Positions 43,397-50,704 of a stretch of DNA of 64,000 bases are shown here, piece by piece; position 1 is the stretch's first letter; the number at the start of each line of letters is the position of its first letter. Source of the DNA: CAMLIZ01 sp966212505 (GTDB lineage: Bacteria; Pseudomonadota; Gammaproteobacteria; Burkholderiales; Burkholderiaceae_C); the NCBI GenBank assembly GCA_966212505.1, contig CBIHRS010000003.1, positions 62,001 through 126,000 on the forward strand, written 5' to 3'. The notes beneath the pieces were generated by a model. It was given only the letters and a program-made list of their open reading frames with translations. It did not search any database and was not told the DNA's origin. Position numbers and translations under genes: made by a program.

Positions 43397-43496
43397 GCCG
43401 GTGTGCGCTGCGCTGAGCTGGCGCCGGGCCGCCCCAAGCCAGCTCAGGCCCTCTCGGAGGGTGGACGCGGTACTCCGCGGCCGGGTGCCGTCATCC

Positions 43497-45257
43497 CTAC
43501 CAGCCGATGGTGAAGGTCACCGTCGTCGGCGCATCGGTGTGCAGCGAAGGGCTGAAGCCGCCCACGTCGTCATAGGCGAAGCCATAGGCCAGCCGGTTGA
43601 TGCTGTGGTCGTGCCAGAACTTCGCGAAGTAGTTGGCCCGCTGGCCCGCGGGATAGAACGCCGCGGCGTTGTGCCAGTTGGCCGGATCGTCGAGCACGTG
43701 GCGGTTCAGCGCGGCGCACACCTGGGCCTGGATCTGCAACTGCACCTTCGGGTCCGAAGCATTGGCGGTGTCGTCGAGCAGGCCGTTGCCGAGCATCACC
43801 ATCGCGGTGGTGGGCTTGCCGTTGATGAAGTAGGTGCCGTTGGCATTGCCGCCGGTGAAGCGGAACACGTTGCCGCTGACGCGCCCGCGGAAGGTGCCGA
43901 GGTTGTCGAGCGTGAACACCAGGTCCTGCGTGCTGAACTTGGTCCACATCGCGTCGATGTAGCCCTGCAGGTAGTTGGCGTTGGCCTGGCCGGCCTGGAA
44001 GCTGGCGTGCGCCGGCGCCATGATGCGGTAAGGCGAGTAGGGCGCCTGCGCCAGGCCCTTGAACTCGGCCGGCACCTCGTTGATGAACTTCGTGAACAGC
44101 GCATCGCGGCCTTCGGTCAGCGGCTCGCCCACCGTCTGGTCGTAGCCGTTGAGGCCCTGCACGCGCAGCTTCAGCGGAAAGCCGTACTGGTCGACCCGCG
44201 TGGTGTTGACGAAGATGCCCGCATCGGCGCGGCCCTTGGGCACGATGGCCATCTCGCCGAAATCGAAGATCACGTCGATGTTCGGGTCGGTCGGGTTCTC
44301 GATGTTGGCGCCGGCATAGCCGATCTGGCCGTTGCCGTCGAGCACGACCTTGATGTACATCGGGCTGCCGACGCTGAAGAGGATGCGCGCCGAGTTGATG
44401 GCCGGGATCGTCACCGAGCGGCCCTGGGCCAGCGTGTAGAAGTAGTTGGTGTAGGTCTGGCCGTTCTTGGCCAGCGCGCCGTTGTCGGCCAGCTGCATCG
44501 GAACCAGGTTGCCGTTCAGGTCGACGTGCACGAACTGGCCGGTGTTCCAGTCCTTGCCGATGATGGCCCAGTAGACCTGGCTGTCGGCCCAGCGACCATT
44601 GGTCTGGTTGACGAGGTTGAAGGTGGTGTAGCCGTTCCACGCGGCGCCGCTGTTGATCGTGTAGGTGCCGCTGGCCACGGCCGAGTCGGACAGGCCCGAC
44701 TTGATCGCGATGGCTTTCACCGTCTTCGTCGCCGACACGAGGAACGAGCCGGTGTAGGTGGCCGAGCTGGCGGTGGGTGTGGAGCCGTCGGTGGTGTACT
44801 TGATCGTGGCGCCGGCGGTGGCGGTGCTGATCGAGACGGTCTGCGCCGAGCTGAAGCTGCCGGGCGCGGGCGAGAAGGTGGGCGTGGCGACGCTGCCGCC
44901 GGAGCCACTGCCTACCGTGAAGTTGAACACCGGCGTGTCGTAGGCCGGCGTGCCCTTGTTGTAGGTGAAGCTGTAGCCCAGTGTGTTGCCGGTGGCGACC
45001 GGACTCACGTTCTGCTCGTAGCGCGCGTTGCCGGCGTTCCAGCCCATGCGCAGGTTCTGCTGGCTGCTGCCGTTGAGGCTGTAGTGCACGTCGACCCAGC
45101 TGGTGGTCGACGACGTGGGCTTGAACCAGATCGTCGCGACGGTGCCGCTCACCGCCACGCCTTGCGTGTAGTCGGCGGCCGATTGCGCCAGCGCCGGCGG
45201 CGCGAGCCAGGCCAGACTCGCCAGCAACGCGACGAGCCAGAGGAAGAAGCGTTTCAT
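43497..45257 (-). CDS. Secreted GH64 beta-1,3-glucanase with CBM56 and chitobiase-type domain
   Basis: 586 residues. Signal peptide to A-L-A (24). An N-terminal beta-glucan-binding module (about 27-120: D-Y-T-Q-G-V, I-W-F-K-P-T, W-V-D-V-H-Y) resembles CBM56. A chitobiase/hexosaminidase C-terminal-like domain follows (about 130-205: Y-T-T-D-G-S-T-P-T). The remaining 380 residues are a GH64 thaumatin-like catalytic domain beginning F-N-L-V-N-Q-T-N-G-R-W, with F-D-F-G-E-M and T-T-R-V-D-Q-Y-G likely containing the acid pair. GH64 enzymes cut laminarin/curdlan to pentasaccharides, so fungal or algal walls are probable targets. Upstream lie two LacI-type operators. Confidence 0.88.
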   Translation of the reverse strand: MKRFFLWLVALLASLAWLAPPALAQSAADYTQGVAVSGTVATIWFKPTSSTTSWVDVHYSLNGSSQQNLRMGWNAGNARYEQNVSPVATGNTLGYSFTYNKGTPAYDTPVFNFTVGSGSGGSVATPTFSPAPGSFSSAQTVSISTATAGATIKYTTDGSTPTASSATYTGSFLVSATKTVKAIAIKSGLSDSAVASGTYTINSGAAWNGYTTFNLVNQTNGRWADSQVYWAIIGKDWNTGQFVHVDLNGNLVPMQLADNGALAKNGQTYTNYFYTLAQGRSVTIPAINSARILFSVGSPMYIKVVLDGNGQIGYAGANIENPTDPNIDVIFDFGEMAIVPKGRADAGIFVNTTRVDQYGFPLKLRVQGLNGYDQTVGEPLTEGRDALFTKFINEVPAEFKGLAQAPYSPYRIMAPAHASFQAGQANANYLQGYIDAMWTKFSTQDLVFTLDNLGTFRGRVSGNVFRFTGGNANGTYFINGKPTTAMVMLGNGLLDDTANASDPKVQLQIQAQVCAALNRHVLDDPANWHNAAAFYPAGQRANYFAKFWHDHSINRLAYGFAYDDVGGFSPSLHTDAPTTVTFTIGW

Positions 45258-45317
45258 GCGTTTGTCTCCGTGGAAGTTGTGGCCGGAATGCGGCGCGCCC
45301 TCCTCACGGGCGTCTTT

Positions 45318-45329
45318 GAAAGCGCTTTC
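45318..45329. promoter_or_regulatory. LacI-type operator O1, glucanase gene
   Basis: Perfect 12-bp palindrome GAAAGCGCTTTC, about 20 bases downstream of the candidate -10 box and 60 bases before the ATG. The central CG and AAAGCGCTTT-like arms are typical of LacI/GalR-family sites. No LacI gene is in the window. Confidence 0.75.
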
Positions 45330-45348
45330 TCATGCGCGCCGGAGGCGG

Positions 45349-45354
45349 ATCATA
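45349..45354 (-). promoter_or_regulatory. Candidate -10 box of the glucanase promoter
   Basis: TATGAT on the minus strand lies between the two operators; the -35 region would fall next to O2 and is weak (TTCTTT at 17 bp), consistent with an activator or tightly regulated promoter. Confidence 0.4.
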
Positions 45355-45374
45355 AAAGCATGGGCTGGAAGAAA

Positions 45375-45386
45375 GAAAGCGCTTTC
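45375..45386. promoter_or_regulatory. LacI-type operator O2, glucanase gene
   Basis: A second identical palindrome GAAAGCGCTTTC, centred 57 bp upstream of O1 and covering the upstream edge of the promoter. Paired identical sites suggest cooperative binding or looping. Confidence 0.75.
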
Positions 45387-45433
45387 TGGCGCCAAATGGT
45401 GTCGGCGCCGTTACGCTGGACCCGTGTTGGGGA

Positions 45434-46441
45434 TTACCTCAGGGCCACGCCCCAGGGCAGCTCGCCGACCGCGATGTCGGTGAGCCGCTGGCGCCGCGCG
45501 GTGTCGATCACCGACACGCTGTTGGAGCGGCCGTTGGCCACGTAGAGCTTGCGGCCGTCGGGCGTGAGCGCCATGTTCCAGGGGCGCTGGCCGACCGGAA
45601 TCTGCGCGAGCACGCGGTGGCTTGCCACGTCGATCACCGCCACGGTGGCGCCGCGGCCGCTGGAGACGTAGAGCGTGCGCCCATCGGGATGCATCGCCAC
45701 GCCGTTGGAGAACTCGCCGGCCTCGATGCGCTGCAGCACCTGGTGCGTGGCGGTGTCGATCGCATACACCGCACCGTCGAGCTCGCAGGCCACATAGGCG
45801 CGCTGGCCGTCGGGCGTGAAGGCGACGCCGCGTGGTCGCTTGCCGACTTCGATGCTCGCCACCTGGCGCCGCGCGGCGACGTCGATCACGTCGACCTGCG
45901 ATGCTTCTTCGGCACTCACGTAGAGCCAGCGGCCATCGGGGCTGAAGACGGCGTGTTCCGGGTTGCGGCCTTCGGTCTTGATCGGCGCCAGCACCTCGCT
46001 GCGCAGCGTGTCGACGAGCATCACCGCATTGAGCTGCTCGCTGGCGGCGGCCACCAGGTGACCATCGGCCGACACGTACACGCCTTCGGGAGATTCGCCG
46101 AGCGCGATGCGGCGCACCACCTCGCCGCTGCGCGTGTCGAGCACCAGCAGCGCGTTCGACGGCTGGTCGCTCACATAGAGCCGGCTGCCGTCGGGGCTGG
46201 CGGCCACGCCGCGCGGCTTGCCGCCGACGGCCCAGGTGGCGATCACGCGGTCGGTCTCGGTGTCGATCACGCTGATGCTGCCGGCCTTCTCGTTGGGCAC
46301 GTAGGCCAGCGGCGCCGCCTGCACGCCGGTGCAGGCCCACAGCGTGAGCAGCAGCGCGAGCCACAAGCCGACCTGCAGCAGCCACAGCGGCGCGCGGCGC
46401 AGCGGATGGGCGATCGGCGAGAAGGAGGGACGGCGCAGCAT
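45434..46441 (-). CDS. YncE-like beta-propeller protein divergent from xoxF
   Basis: From ATG 46441 (GAGG seven bases upstream) the product is 335 residues; a second ATG at 46468 is possible. An N-terminal signal/anchor (P-L-W-L-L-Q-V-G-L-W-L-A-L-L-L) is followed by about seven 42-residue repeats of the form G-x-x-P-x-G-V-A-x-S-P-D-G-x-x-x-Y-V-S. This is the YVTN/PQQ-associated propeller family found next to quinoprotein alcohol dehydrogenases, which fits the divergent xoxF 143 bp away. The biochemical role is unknown; a periplasmic accessory to PQQ-linked oxidation is likely. Confidence 0.82.
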   Translation of the reverse strand: MLRRPSFSPIAHPLRRAPLWLLQVGLWLALLLTLWACTGVQAAPLAYVPNEKAGSISVIDTETDRVIATWAVGGKPRGVAASPDGSRLYVSDQPSNALLVLDTRSGEVVRRIALGESPEGVYVSADGHLVAAASEQLNAVMLVDTLRSEVLAPIKTEGRNPEHAVFSPDGRWLYVSAEEASQVDVIDVAARRQVASIEVGKRPRGVAFTPDGQRAYVACELDGAVYAIDTATHQVLQRIEAGEFSNGVAMHPDGRTLYVSSGRGATVAVIDVASHRVLAQIPVGQRPWNMALTPDGRKLYVANGRSNSVSVIDTARRQRLTDIAVGELPWGVALR

Positions 46442-46584
46442 CAATGGGCCTCGAATGCGGTTCGACATGGGCGGGAATGCCAGTTGGAGCCGATGGAGCA
46501 GCCAGCATGCCCGTAGGGACAAACCCACAGGGGCATGGGGATTGCCGAATGCGCTGCAGCCGAACACGGCGAATGAGGAGACCC

Positions 46585-48369
46585 ATGTCACGTGCCGATC
46601 GAGTCCGGGCGATGCTGGCGCTTGCGCTCGCCGGCTGCCTTGCCGCGGGCCCTGCGCTCTGCGCGAGTGCCGTCGCGGCCGACGACGGCAGCTGGCCGAT
46701 GGCGGCGCATGACCATGCCAACACCCGCTACAGCGCGTTGGCGCAGATCGACGCGTCCAATGTGGCCAAGCTGAAGCTGGCCTTCAGCTTCGAGACCGGC
46801 GGCTCGCGTGGCCACGAGGCGGCGCCGCTGGTGGTGGGCGACACGATGTACGTGGTCACGCCGTATCCCAATGTGCTGTGGGCGCTCGATCTCTCCAAGC
46901 CCGGCGCCAACGTCAAATGGAAATTCGAGCCACGGCCCGAGGCAGCCTCGCAGGGCGTGGCCTGCTGCGACGTGGTGAACCGCGGCGCCGCCTATGCCGA
47001 TGGCCGCGTGTTCATCAACACGCTCGACAACCAGACGATCGCGGTCAATGCGGCCACCGGCAAGGAGCTGTGGCGCACGAAGCTCGGCGAGATCCAGCGC
47101 GGCGAGACGATCACGATGGCGCCGCTGGTCGTCAAGGGCAAGGTGCTGGTCGGCAACTCGGGCGGCGAGATGGGCGTGCGCGGCTGGCTGACGGCATTGG
47201 ATGCCGCCACCGGCAAGATTGCGTGGCGCGCCTACACGACCGGCCCCGACAAGGACGTGTTGATCGGTCCGAACTTCAAGCCGTTTTACAAGCAGGACCG
47301 CGGCACCGACCTCGGCGTGAGCAGCTGGCCGCCGGAGGCCTGGAAGATCGGCGGCGGCACGGTGTGGGGCTGGATCTCGTACGACCCGGAGCTCGACCTC
47401 GTCTACTACGGCACCGCCAACCCCGGCCCGTGGAACCCGGAGCAGCGGCCGGGCGACAACAAGTGGACCTCGGGCATCTTCGCGCGCCGGCCCGACACCG
47501 GCGAGGCGATCTGGTACTACCAGTACAGCCCGCACGACCTGCACGACTACGACGGCGTCAACGAGAACGTCCTGGTCGATCTGGCGATCGGCGGCACGCT
47601 GCGCAAGGTGATGCTGCATCCCGACCGCAACGGCTACCTCTACGTGATGGACCGTGCCACCGGCCAGGTGATCAGTGCCGATCCCTTTGTCTACATCACC
47701 ACCACGACGCGCGTCGACCTGCAGACCGGCCAGCTGGTCTACAACCCCGAGAAGGAGCCGCGCGCCGGCGAGAGCATCCGCAACATCTGCCCGGTGTCGC
47801 CCGGCGGCAAGGACTGGCAGCCCAGCGCATGGTCGCCGCGCACGAAGCTGCTCTACATCCCGCACCAGAACCTCTGCCAGGACGCCGAGACCTACCAGGT
47901 GAGCTACATCGCCGGCACGCCCTACGTGGGCGCCGACGTGAAGATGTATGCAGGCCCCGGCGGGCACCGCGGCGAGTTCACCGCCTGGGACCCGGTGGCG
48001 CGCAAGCCGGTGTGGAAGCTGAAGGAGCAGTTTCCGGTGTGGAGCGGCGCGCTGGCCACGGCCGGCGACGTGGTGTTCTACGGCACGATGGAAGGTTGGT
48101 TCAAGGCGGTGGATGCGCGCACCGGCCAGCTGCTGTGGCAGTACAAGACCGGCTCGGGGATCATCGGCCAGCCGGTGAGCTACAAGGGCCCTGACGGCAG
48201 GCAGTACATCGCGGTGCTGTCGGGCGTGGGCGGCTGGGCCGGCGCCGTGGTGTCGGGTGGGCTCGACCCGCGCGACGGCACCGCGGCCATGGGCTTCGTC
48301 AACGCGATGAAGGACCTGCCGGCCCACACCGGCAAGGGCGGGACGCTGTATGTCTTCGCGCTGCCCTGA
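46585..48369 (+). CDS. xoxF: XoxF-type lanthanide-dependent PQQ alcohol dehydrogenase
   Basis: Periplasmic quinoprotein oxidising methanol or related alcohols. 594 residues, signal peptide to about 32, GAGGAG before the ATG. Eight W-type propeller motifs. The vicinal disulfide pair Cys127-Cys128, metal ligands Glu195 and Asn279, and catalytic Asp321 are present. Crucially, Asp323 follows in D-Y-D: this second Asp marks lanthanide-dependent enzymes, whereas calcium MxaF enzymes have Ala there. The R-G-H-E-A-A-P-L-V-V and H-T-G-K-G-G-T-L-Y-V-F blocks fit XoxF better than ExaF/PedH, though the substrate is uncertain. The 3' end overlaps xoxJ by 20 bases; the oxidase genes follow in the same direction. 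Confidence 0.85.
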   Translation: MSRADRVRAMLALALAGCLAAGPALCASAVAADDGSWPMAAHDHANTRYSALAQIDASNVAKLKLAFSFETGGSRGHEAAPLVVGDTMYVVTPYPNVLWALDLSKPGANVKWKFEPRPEAASQGVACCDVVNRGAAYADGRVFINTLDNQTIAVNAATGKELWRTKLGEIQRGETITMAPLVVKGKVLVGNSGGEMGVRGWLTALDAATGKIAWRAYTTGPDKDVLIGPNFKPFYKQDRGTDLGVSSWPPEAWKIGGGTVWGWISYDPELDLVYYGTANPGPWNPEQRPGDNKWTSGIFARRPDTGEAIWYYQYSPHDLHDYDGVNENVLVDLAIGGTLRKVMLHPDRNGYLYVMDRATGQVISADPFVYITTTTRVDLQTGQLVYNPEKEPRAGESIRNICPVSPGGKDWQPSAWSPRTKLLYIPHQNLCQDAETYQVSYIAGTPYVGADVKMYAGPGGHRGEFTAWDPVARKPVWKLKEQFPVWSGALATAGDVVFYGTMEGWFKAVDARTGQLLWQYKTGSGIIGQPVSYKGPDGRQYIAVLSGVGGWAGAVVSGGLDPRDGTAAMGFVNAMKDLPAHTGKGGTLYVFALP

Positions 48370-49174
48370 CCGCCTCGGCCTCGTTGCCGTGCTGCTGGCT
48401 GCATGGCTGGCCACGCCGGCCTATGCCGAAGAGGCACCGCCGCTGCGCGTGTGCGCCGACCCCGACAACCTGCCGTATTCGCGCAGCGACGGCAGCGGCT
48501 TCGAGATCCGCATCGCGCAGCTGCTCGCGGCCGAGCTGAAGCGGCCGATGGCGGTGTACTGGCTGCCGCAGCGCCGAGGCTTCGTGCGCAAGACCGTTGG
48601 CGAAGACCACTGCGATGTGTGGATGGGCGTGCCGGCCAGCTTCGAGCGGCTGCTGACCACGCGGCCCTATTACCGCTCGGGCTATGTGTTCGTGTCGCGT
48701 GCGGCCGATGCGCAGCCGCTGCGCTCGTTCGACGATCCGCGGCTGCCCGCGCTGCGCATCGGCGTGCAGCTGATCGGCAACGACCTCGCGGCCACGCCGC
48801 CCGGCTATGCGCTGGCCCGCCATGGCGCGGTGCAGAAGGTGCGCGGCTACACCATCGACGGCGGTGAAGGGCCGGCGGCGCAGCGCATCGTGCAGGCGCT
48901 GGCCGAAGGGCAGCTCGATGCGGCGCTGGTGTGGGGACCGCAGGCCGGCTACTTCGCCGGGCATGCGTCGCAGCCGTTGAAGGTGAGCCTTGCGCATGCG
49001 CCCGAGGGCATGACGATGCCGTTCGAATTCGGCATCGCGGTGGGCGTGCGCAAGGGCGACCCGGCCTTGCGCGATGCGCTGCAGGCAGCGCTCGATGCGC
49101 GGCATGCCGAGGTGGATGCGGTGCTCGCCGAATACGCCGTGCCGCGCACCGATCGCGAAGAGGCCGTGCGATGA
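48350..49174 (+). CDS. xoxJ: XoxJ/MoxJ-like periplasmic binding protein
   Basis: 274 residues; signal peptide ending A-Y-A-E (about 27), then L-R-V-C-A-D-P-D-N-L-P-Y-S, the signature of quinoprotein-dehydrogenase-associated substrate-binding-like proteins. A type 3 periplasmic-binding fold (G-V-P-A-S-F-E-R-L-L-T-T-R-P-Y-Y-R-S) without a transporter. XoxJ is thought to bind and help activate or load XoxF. Overlaps both neighbours (20 bases with xoxF, 4 with the cytochrome). Confidence 0.87.
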   Translation: MSSRCPDRLGLVAVLLAAWLATPAYAEEAPPLRVCADPDNLPYSRSDGSGFEIRIAQLLAAELKRPMAVYWLPQRRGFVRKTVGEDHCDVWMGVPASFERLLTTRPYYRSGYVFVSRAADAQPLRSFDDPRLPALRIGVQLIGNDLAATPPGYALARHGAVQKVRGYTIDGGEGPAAQRIVQALAEGQLDAALVWGPQAGYFAGHASQPLKVSLAHAPEGMTMPFEFGIAVGVRKGDPALRDALQAALDARHAEVDAVLAEYAVPRTDREEAVR

Positions 49175-49737
49175 AGCGGTGGCTGCTGGTCGTCACGCTG
49201 GCTTGCCTTGCGGGCTGCGACCGCGAGACGCGGCAGTTCGAGACGCCGCCGCACGATGCATCGGCCGCGCATGCCACCGCCACCTCGGTGCTCGCGCCCG
49301 GCCCGTATCCGCTGGCGGCCTCGGTGCCGGCCTCGGCCGCCTCGGCGGCGCCGCCGCAGCGCCGCGTCGACCATCCCTACGAGGAGAACGCCTACGCGGT
49401 GTCGCAGGGCAAGCGGCTATTCCGCTGGTACAACTGCAGCGGCTGTCATGGCAACGGCGGCGGCAACATCGGCCCGCCGCTGATGGACGACAAGTGGATC
49501 TACGGCTCTGCGCCGCAGCAGATCGTCGACACCATCCTGCATGGCCGGCCCAACGGCATGCCGGCCTTCGCCGGCCGCATCCCCGAAGACCAGGTCTGGC
49601 AGATCGCGGCCTATGTGCGCTCGATGAGCGGGCAGCTGCGCTTCGACGTGGAGCCGTCGCGCAGCGATTCGCTGAGCCCGGGCGAGCCGGAGCAGCGGCG
49701 CAGCCCGGAGCGGCCGAAGGCCGTGGCGGAGCACTGA
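49171..49737 (+). CDS. Lipoprotein c-type cytochrome, probable XoxF electron acceptor
   Basis: 188 residues. The signal ends C-L-A-G-C with Cys16 as lipidation site. A Pro/Ala-rich linker leads to one heme site C-S-G-C-H at 89-93; the axial Met is likely in N-G-M-P-A-F. In position it corresponds to xoxG, the cytochrome that takes electrons from XoxF, but it is a lipoprotein with an extended linker, so it may be anchored close to the oxidase encoded next. ATG overlaps the xoxJ stop, and coxM-like gene starts one base after its TGA. Confidence 0.82.
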   Translation: MKRWLLVVTLACLAGCDRETRQFETPPHDASAAHATATSVLAPGPYPLAASVPASAASAAPPQRRVDHPYEENAYAVSQGKRLFRWYNCSGCHGNGGGNIGPPLMDDKWIYGSAPQQIVDTILHGRPNGMPAFAGRIPEDQVWQIAAYVRSMSGQLRFDVEPSRSDSLSPGEPEQRRSPERPKAVAEH

Positions 49738-49738
49738 G

Positions 49739-50704
49739 ATGGCCCCCCTGCAAGACTCGCTGCACACCTTCGGCCCGCAGGCCGGCCACATCCTCGACCT
49801 GTGGCGGCTCACGCTGCTGATCTGCACGGCGGTGTTCACGCTGGTGCTGCTGGGCTTTCTGTATGCGGTGTGGCGCGCGCCGAAGGCCGGGCCCGGCACG
49901 CCGCCCGACCTCGGCTCGTTCGAGCATTCGGAGCCCCGGGTGCAGCGCAACGTGATCGCCGCGGTGGCGCTCTCGGCCGCGCTGCTGCTGGTGCTCATCG
50001 GCGCCAGCGTGTGGACCGACCGCGTGCTGGCGCAGATGTCGCTGCGCAATGCGCTGCACATCCAGGTCACCGCGCACCAGTGGTGGTGGGAGCTGCAGTA
50101 CGACGATGCGCAGCCGGCCAGGATCTTCACCACCGCCAACGAACTGCACGTGCCGGTGGGCCGGCCGGTGGTGCTGACGCTGAAGTCCGACGACGTGATC
50201 CACAGCTTCTGGGTGCCCAACCTCGCCGGCAAGAAAGACCTGATCCCCGGCCGCACCGCGCAGATGCAGTTCCGCGCCGACAAGGCCGGTGTGTACCGCG
50301 GCCAGTGCGCCGAGTTCTGCGGGTACCAGCACGCGTGGATGGCCTTCGAGGTGGTGGCCGAAGAGCCAGCAGCGTACGAGGCTTGGGCCGGCGCGCAGCG
50401 CCAGGCGCCGCCGCCGCCGGCCGACCCGGTGGCCGCGCGCGGCATGCGCCTCTTCCTCGGCAGCACCTGCGTGATGTGCCACAACATCGCCGGCACCGAT
50501 GCGAGCGCGCGCAAGGCGCCCGACCTGTCGCACATGGGCAGCCGGCGCACGCTGGCCGCCGGCGCGCTGCCCAACAACGCCGAGCAGCTGGCCGCCTGGA
50601 TCACCGACCCGCAGAAGATCAAGCCCGGCGTCAACATGCCGGCGCACGCCTTCGCGCCCGACGACCTGCATGCGCTGGTCGTCTACCTGGAGAGCCTCAA
50701 ATGA
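49739..50704 (+). CDS. Cytochrome c oxidase subunit II with fused cytochrome c
   Basis: 321 residues. Two membrane segments (about 20-45 and 70-92), then the cupredoxin domain with all CuA ligands: His155, Cys190, Glu192, Cys194, His198 and Met201. A C-terminal cytochrome c domain has heme site C-V-M-C-H at 244-248 and Met in N-M-P-A-H. The fusion makes this a caa3-type entry subunit. Resembles CoxM of alternative oxidases. The stop overlaps the subunit I start. No N-terminal signal for lipidation. Confidence 0.92.
   Translation: MAPLQDSLHTFGPQAGHILDLWRLTLLICTAVFTLVLLGFLYAVWRAPKAGPGTPPDLGSFEHSEPRVQRNVIAAVALSAALLLVLIGASVWTDRVLAQMSLRNALHIQVTAHQWWWELQYDDAQPARIFTTANELHVPVGRPVVLTLKSDDVIHSFWVPNLAGKKDLIPGRTAQMQFRADKAGVYRGQCAEFCGYQHAWMAFEVVAEEPAAYEAWAGAQRQAPPPPADPVAARGMRLFLGSTCVMCHNIAGTDASARKAPDLSHMGSRRTLAAGALPNNAEQLAAWITDPQKIKPGVNMPAHAFAPDDLHALVVYLESLK

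Noticed and set aside
43428..43475. Possible fourth copy of the dispersed repeat after the NnrU-like gene
   Set aside because: Only short fragments resemble the repeat (CCCTCTCGGAGGG); too weak to call.
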